From Clostridia bacterium (GTDB taxonomy: Bacteria > Bacillota > Peptococcia > DRI-13 > UBA5745): a stretch of 64,000 bases of DNA. The position numbers were made by a program, and so were the translations under genes. Positions 59,928-64,000 of this stretch are shown piece by piece; position 1 is the first letter of the stretch; each line of letters starts with the position of its first letter. Location of the stretch: NCBI GenBank assembly GCA_018436095.1, contig JAHDMJ010000005.1, positions 1 to 64,000 on the forward strand. Direction: 5' to 3'. The notes beneath the pieces are model-generated. The model was not told the DNA's origin and searched no databases. It saw only the letters and a program-made list of their open reading frames with translations.

Positions 59928-60911
59928 TTAAATCCATTTTTTAATTTTTAATATAATATAGATAATCAGGCTCACCAAAGCCATGAGACCGAAGGAAAAC
60001 AAATAGCCCAGCTTCCAGGATAGTTCCGGCATATAAATAAAGTTCATGCCATAAATGCCGGTAATGATGGTTAGCGGGGCAAAGAACACGGTAATCACCG
60101 TCAATTTATTGACCACCTCATTGGTCTGCATAGCAATTTTGCTTTCGTACATACCCAGCATCTGATTGGAATATTCCTGAAGGCTAACGGAAAAATCATA
60201 TAATTTATTGATCCTTGTATCAATATTTTTAAAGAACTTATAGCTTTCTTTGGCAATTAAGCCGTTTTCATTCATCAGCAAGCCGTCGCCCACGTAAAGC
60301 AAGGGCCGGCACATTTTTTTCAACAGGTAAGCGATCTCCCGCAGACGGTTGATGGAGCCCAAAAAATTCTTGTCCACCTGATGGTTCAGCATGAAGTCTT
60401 CCATTTTATTGATCTCGTCTTCTATCCGCTCCATGCTTTCCAGCAGCCGCTGCAAAAAAGCGTCCATGATAAAATAGCATATTCTATTGCAGCTAAGCTC
60501 CTCATGGCTGAATTTCGTAATTTTGGCCATGACTTGCTCCCGCCACTTGCTAAGCACACCATCATCGATATCATCAGGCAAAACCAACAGGCAGTAGTTT
60601 TTACCCAGATAAATATTAACCTCGGCGGAGACTGTAGACAGGTCGCTGTTGACATAAAAGTAAAGCAAACTGATAAAATCATAGCCGGAATAGGCTTCAT
60701 GGCGGATATTTTCATCATAATTCAGGCAATCCGCCACGGTCTCCTGGTCAAACCCAAACAGAGGCTGCAACTGAATCATATCTTCGGGGGTAGTGATAAG
60801 AAAAATATCTTTTTTTAGACCCGGCTTGAAGCTTTCCGGCAGCTTGTCCTCCACAAAAGCCTGAAGGTCAATGTCCTCCAGCTTTTTTGCAGCAAATTGA
60901 TAGCTATACAT
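59928..60911 (-). CDS. corA: CorA-family divalent cation transporter
   Basis: This 327-aa protein has a large cytoplasmic N-terminal funnel and two C-terminal helices, with the selectivity motif YGMNF between them. CorA proteins carry Mg2+ and sometimes Co2+ or Ni2+. It stands between a SpoIVFA-like gene and the radical SAM gene, where spoIVFB would be expected. Confidence 0.94.
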   Translation of the reverse strand: MYSYQFAAKKLEDIDLQAFVEDKLPESFKPGLKKDIFLITTPEDMIQLQPLFGFDQETVADCLNYDENIRHEAYSGYDFISLLYFYVNSDLSTVSAEVNIYLGKNYCLLVLPDDIDDGVLSKWREQVMAKITKFSHEELSCNRICYFIMDAFLQRLLESMERIEDEINKMEDFMLNHQVDKNFLGSINRLREIAYLLKKMCRPLLYVGDGLLMNENGLIAKESYKFFKNIDTRINKLYDFSVSLQEYSNQMLGMYESKIAMQTNEVVNKLTVITVFFAPLTIITGIYGMNFIYMPELSWKLGYLFSFGLMALVSLIIYIILKIKKWI

Positions 60912-60972
60912 GAATCAGCACCTGTTCTTTTAATTCCGTAAAATACATTTTAACATATTATACAGGTGCAAC

Positions 60973-61971
60973 TCAATGGCCGCCTAAAAAGAATGCTGCT
61001 GGATCCAAAGCCCGGCCTTTATAGTACACCTGAACATATAGTCTGCCCACCTCCCGGCCCACTGTATCCTCGCCATCTCCGGCGCTGCGGACATTGGCGG
61101 TTTTGCCTAAAAGCTGGCCCTGCTTCACCTGGTCGCCCTGAGCGATCTGCAAGTCTTGGCAATGGCTGTAACGAAAAGTCCAACCCAGGCCGCTGTCCAG
61201 CACAAACCAGGACACGCCGCTTTCGGCTTTGCCCAAATCGCTGATCTTGCCATCCATGGCCGCCCGGATGCTGCTGCCAGCCTCGGTCTCAATCCAGATG
61301 CCCTGGTCATCGGCCAAGGCTCCGGCAGCAATGGCAATTTCATCGGCCTGTTTTTTTTCGTCCTCTTTTGTCTCCGAGCCTTTGCCTATGCCCTTATCGG
61401 CAGCCTCGCCATCGGCGGCGGCCTTCTCTCCGCCCTCCTGGTCACCCTCAGCAGTTTTCGGCCCGCTGGCTCTGCCGGCTTCTTCACCGCTTGCCGCTCC
61501 ATCCGCCCCTTGTACAGGCGCAGCCGTCCCTTGAGCCTCCGGCCCTTCTGGCTGCAGGCCGGAACTCAGCATCCGGCCGTCCGTAGGCAAAGACACTTGA
61601 GCCGCTGCTGGCAGTTCAAAGCTTTCCGGCTTCTCCGTTACATCGCCCCAGGTCATTACCGCATCCATAAAGCTGAAAACCGGCGTCAAGCCATAGTCCT
61701 CCACCACATAGCGCTTAATTACCTGTTGGGTGCGGGCGGCCCTTTCCCCCGGCAAAGCAAATACAGTAATAATCATAGCCAAAAGAGCTACACAGGCCGT
61801 GGCCTGCCAAAACCAGCGTTTTCCCAGCAAGCCTCTGCCGCCTCTCGTCCGGCGGCCCCCTTCCCCCATCATTTTGTTTAATGTTGAAGCTCTTGGCAGG
61901 CCGGCCCTCTTATTTAAACCGCCAAGTTCCTGAAATCCCCATAGGCCCTGGCTTCTCTCTTTTTTTCTCAT
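60973..61971 (-). CDS. SpoIVFA-like membrane protein with degenerate LytM domain
   Basis: This 332-aa protein has a basic N-terminal tail, one membrane helix (about 58-78), a long Ala/Glu/Gly-rich linker (about 135-215) and a C-terminal M23/LytM-like domain. That domain keeps YSHC and the GQLLGKTAN strand, but the other zinc ligands are absent, so it is probably non-catalytic, as in SpoIVFA. Position upstream of the rplU block also matches spoIVFA. ATG 61971 follows GGGGGAAG. A SpoIIQ-like role is the alternative. Confidence 0.7.
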   Translation of the reverse strand: MRKKERSQGLWGFQELGGLNKRAGLPRASTLNKMMGEGGRRTRGGRGLLGKRWFWQATACVALLAMIITVFALPGERAARTQQVIKRYVVEDYGLTPVFSFMDAVMTWGDVTEKPESFELPAAAQVSLPTDGRMLSSGLQPEGPEAQGTAAPVQGADGAASGEEAGRASGPKTAEGDQEGGEKAAADGEAADKGIGKGSETKEDEKKQADEIAIAAGALADDQGIWIETEAGSSIRAAMDGKISDLGKAESGVSWFVLDSGLGWTFRYSHCQDLQIAQGDQVKQGQLLGKTANVRSAGDGEDTVGREVGRLYVQVYYKGRALDPAAFFLGGH

Positions 61972-62149
61972 TATTTCTTCCCCCCTTCTCTCCTGTTTGC
62001 CCATAAAATCGCTACTTATATATACTCCCGGGAAACCAATTTATACCCATATATACTCCCGTTTTCTGCCGCTTTATCCTCTTTGTCCGCCAGCCGGGCA
62101 GGGCGCGTTTATGAAAAAAGGTGGCGGAGGGCAAGTTTTTGCCGGAACC

Positions 62150-62390
62150 AGATGTTAGATAAAGCTAACTGCACAAAAAACGAGGTTGTACGCACTAATT
62201 CGGAATCATTACGGCTTCAGAAGGTGTTATTTGAGTAATTATGTGCATAGTCTTGGCTATTTCTCATTTTTATAGAGAGATTTGAATAAAGTTTCTGCAC
62301 AACCTCAAATTTTGAGCAACTGGCCTTTTGAGCAACTGGCCTGGCTTTTGAGCAACTGGCCTTGGCCAGTTTATGCGCCTTGGCCAGTCG
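62150..62390. repeat. Dispersed intergenic repeat locus R5
   Basis: The 62005-62478 gap holds no gene. It carries CTGCACAAAAAACGAGGTTG (near 62168), a TGCACAACCTCAAATTTTGAG element (near 62297) and three tandem TTTTGAGCAACTGGCCT copies (62317-62363). A weak promoter (TATAAT at 62434-62439, no clear -35) precedes metH. Confidence 0.75.
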
Positions 62391-62478
62391 CGGCCATCAG
62401 GAATTTCTTCTGTTAAACTTGCTTGTAATGCGTTATAATAATGAAATAGTTGATTCCCGGAAAGGTTGGTTTTCAGAA

Positions 62479-64000
62479 ATGCAAGGCATTATGGAAGTTT
62501 TTAAACAACAGTTTCTCATCAGTGACGGCGCCATGGGCACCATGCTGCAAACAAAAGGTTTGCCCGCCGGTGAAAGCCCGGAGGTCTGGATGCTTACCCA
62601 TCCCGAAACAATCCTGGAGATTTCCGAGGCTTACGCCAAAGCCGGCGCCCGAATTATTGAAAGCAATACTTTTGGCGCCAACCGTCTCAAGCTGGCGGAG
62701 TTTGGCCACCAGGACAGTGTGGGCAGCATTAATATGACCGCCGTAAAGCTGGCCCGCCAGGCTGCCGGCGACCACGGCTATGTGGCCGGTATTATCGGTC
62801 CCAGCGGTCAGTTTCCCGCTCCCATAGGAGCGCTGTCTTTTGATGAGCTGGTAGAAATCTTTGCCCAGCAGGCCCAGGCTTTGTCTTTGGCCGGCGCCGA
62901 CATCATCTATTTGCAGACATTTTCCGATTTAGGTGAAGCCAGGGCAGCCTATTTGGGCGCCCGCAAGGTCACCAATATTCCTATAGCCGTTTCCCTGACT
63001 TACGACGAAAACCAAAGAACCCTTACCGGCACCGATCCCGAGACGGCGGCGGCTGTATTCACCGCCTTGGGCGCCGATATGCTGGGAGCCAATTGCTCCA
63101 CCGGGCCGGCGGAGATGCTTGAAGTGATAGACCGCTACCGGAAATGCTGCAAGCTGCCGCTTTTGGCGGAAGCCAATGCCGGCATTCCCGTACTGGCCGA
63201 CGGCCGTTCCCATTTTCCTTTGACGCCGCAAGTCATGGCTTCTTACGTGCCGATGTTTCTGGAATCCGGCGTCCGCTACTTAGGCGGCTGCTGCGGCACC
63301 ACTCCCCAGCATATTAAGGAAATTGCGGAAGCCGCCAAGGCCTGGGATGGCCAGGTGATTTCCGGCCGCCAGGATCTGCCGGCATCCTTAGCCTCCCGCT
63401 CCCGCACCATCTATCTGGGCGGTAATTATCCCCCCCGCCTCATCGGCGAGCGGATTAACCCTACAGCCCGCAAGGTCTTAGCCCAAGCCTTAGTGGCCGG
63501 GGATTACAGCCTGCTGGTGCGGGAGGGGGCCGACCAGTTGAAGGTGGGGGCCGATCTGCTGGACGTCAATACCGGCCTGGCCGGCGGCGACGAGGTGACC
63601 AATCTCACCCAAGTGGTTTTGGGTTTGCAGCAATCTTTAGATTGCCCCCTGGTCATTGATACCGTAAATCCCCAGGCTCTGGAAAAAGCCCTGATTCATT
63701 ACCACGGCAAGGCCTTAATCAACTCCGTCAACGGCGAAGCAGCCAGCCTGGATACCGTGCTGCCCCTGGCCAAACAATACGGCGCCGCTGTTCTCGGCCT
63801 GACTTTGGACGAAAAAGGCATCCCCGATAAGGCAGAAGACCGTCTGGCTATTGCGGAGCGGATTCTGGACAGGGCTTTAGAGGAAGGCATTGCCAAAGAA
63901 AACGTTTTTATCGACTGCCTGGTGCTGGCTGCCGCCACCGATCCCAAGCTGGCGGCAGAAACGCTGAAGGCTATTACTTTGGTCAAAGAAAAACTGGGCC
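62479..64000 (+). CDS. metH: Cobalamin-dependent methionine synthase, 5' part
   Basis: The frame is open from ATG 62479 to the window end (507 complete codons). The homocysteine-binding domain shows DGAMGTML, ANCSTGP and the zinc cysteines of GGCCGTT. The pterin-binding domain starts near GERINPTARK and continues to the edge. It catalyses methyl transfer from methyl-tetrahydrofolate to homocysteine via B12; in anaerobes related two-domain proteins exist, and the C-terminal B12 domain lies outside the window. GGAAAGG is 13 bases upstream; ATG 62491 is an alternative start. Confidence 0.93.
   Translation, partial: MQGIMEVFKQQFLISDGAMGTMLQTKGLPAGESPEVWMLTHPETILEISEAYAKAGARIIESNTFGANRLKLAEFGHQDSVGSINMTAVKLARQAAGDHGYVAGIIGPSGQFPAPIGALSFDELVEIFAQQAQALSLAGADIIYLQTFSDLGEARAAYLGARKVTNIPIAVSLTYDENQRTLTGTDPETAAAVFTALGADMLGANCSTGPAEMLEVIDRYRKCCKLPLLAEANAGIPVLADGRSHFPLTPQVMASYVPMFLESGVRYLGGCCGTTPQHIKEIAEAAKAWDGQVISGRQDLPASLASRSRTIYLGGNYPPRLIGERINPTARKVLAQALVAGDYSLLVREGADQLKVGADLLDVNTGLAGGDEVTNLTQVVLGLQQSLDCPLVIDTVNPQALEKALIHYHGKALINSVNGEAASLDTVLPLAKQYGAAVLGLTLDEKGIPDKAEDRLAIAERILDRALEEGIAKENVFIDCLVLAAATDPKLAAETLKAITLVKEKLG

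Overview
The window looks like a chromosomal segment of an anaerobic, spore-forming Firmicute (class Clostridia or close to it), with roughly balanced base composition judged by eye. Supporting signs are a mother-cell sporulation locus (spoIIGA-sigE), a SpoVD-type PBP with PASTA domains, a Firmicutes-style dcw cluster, the rng-rplU-prp-rpmA-obg block with an L27 N-terminal extension, and oxygen-sensitive enzymes (molybdopterin oxidoreductase, ferredoxin, an [FeFe]-hydrogenase-like protein, radical SAM). No rRNA, tRNA, CRISPR array, IS element or prophage was recognised.

Layout. 0.3-4.6 kb (+): a zinc uptake operon (Fur/Zur-type regulator, small His/Cys membrane protein, ZnuA, ZnuC, ZnuB, lipoprotein). 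4.6-8.1 kb: flavodoxin-like protein (-), molybdopterin oxidoreductase (+), ferredoxin (-), ArgA-like acetyltransferase (-). 8.1-30.5 kb (-): the division and cell-wall cluster, transcribed as mraZ-rsmH-ftsL-spoVD-murE-mraY-murD-ftsW-murG-murC-murB-murA-ftsQ-ftsZ, then a CRP/DUF2225 fusion and spoIIGA-sigE. murF and ftsA are absent from their usual places. 30.7-33.8 kb (-): a DnaC-like loader, a DnaD-like protein and a P-loop/Asp23-like protein, with two near-identical promoters. 34.0-45.5 kb (+): an accessory catabolic operon. 45.6-49.5 kb (-): PerR-like repressor and conserved genes of unknown role. 49.7 kb (+): a DUF1858 protein. 51.0-53.5 kb (-): an unusual signalling operon (pseudo-receiver, stand-alone RsbT-like ATPase, [FeFe]-hydrogenase-like protein). 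53.6-62.0 kb (-): obg, rpmA, prp, rplU, rng, two tRNA/SAM-type conserved genes, corA and a SpoIVFA-like protein. 62.5 kb to the end (+): the 5' part of metH.

The most notable system is the 34-45.5 kb operon. It holds a PRD/EIIA regulator, its own Enzyme I and HPr, a galactitol-type EIIA/EIIC/EIIB, a split transketolase, a zinc-dependent polyol-phosphate-type dehydrogenase, a RuBisCO-like protein (RLP) and a HAD phosphatase. This reads as a self-contained PTS pathway in which a phosphorylated polyol or sugar is oxidised, rearranged or decarboxylated by the RLP and fed to the pentose-phosphate pool. The substrate is unknown.

A second theme is non-coding structure. A family of short hairpin-like repeats fills five gaps (1-230, 11.9-12.6, 20.4-20.9, 50.2-50.6, 62.2-62.4 kb). 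Six contiguous hairpins closed by an outer stem lie between murB and murA. A folded element precedes ftsQ. Tandem repeats of 10, 18 and 48 bp, plus a duplicated murD tail, occur elsewhere. Without alignment tools, percent identities and family names below rest on motif reading.
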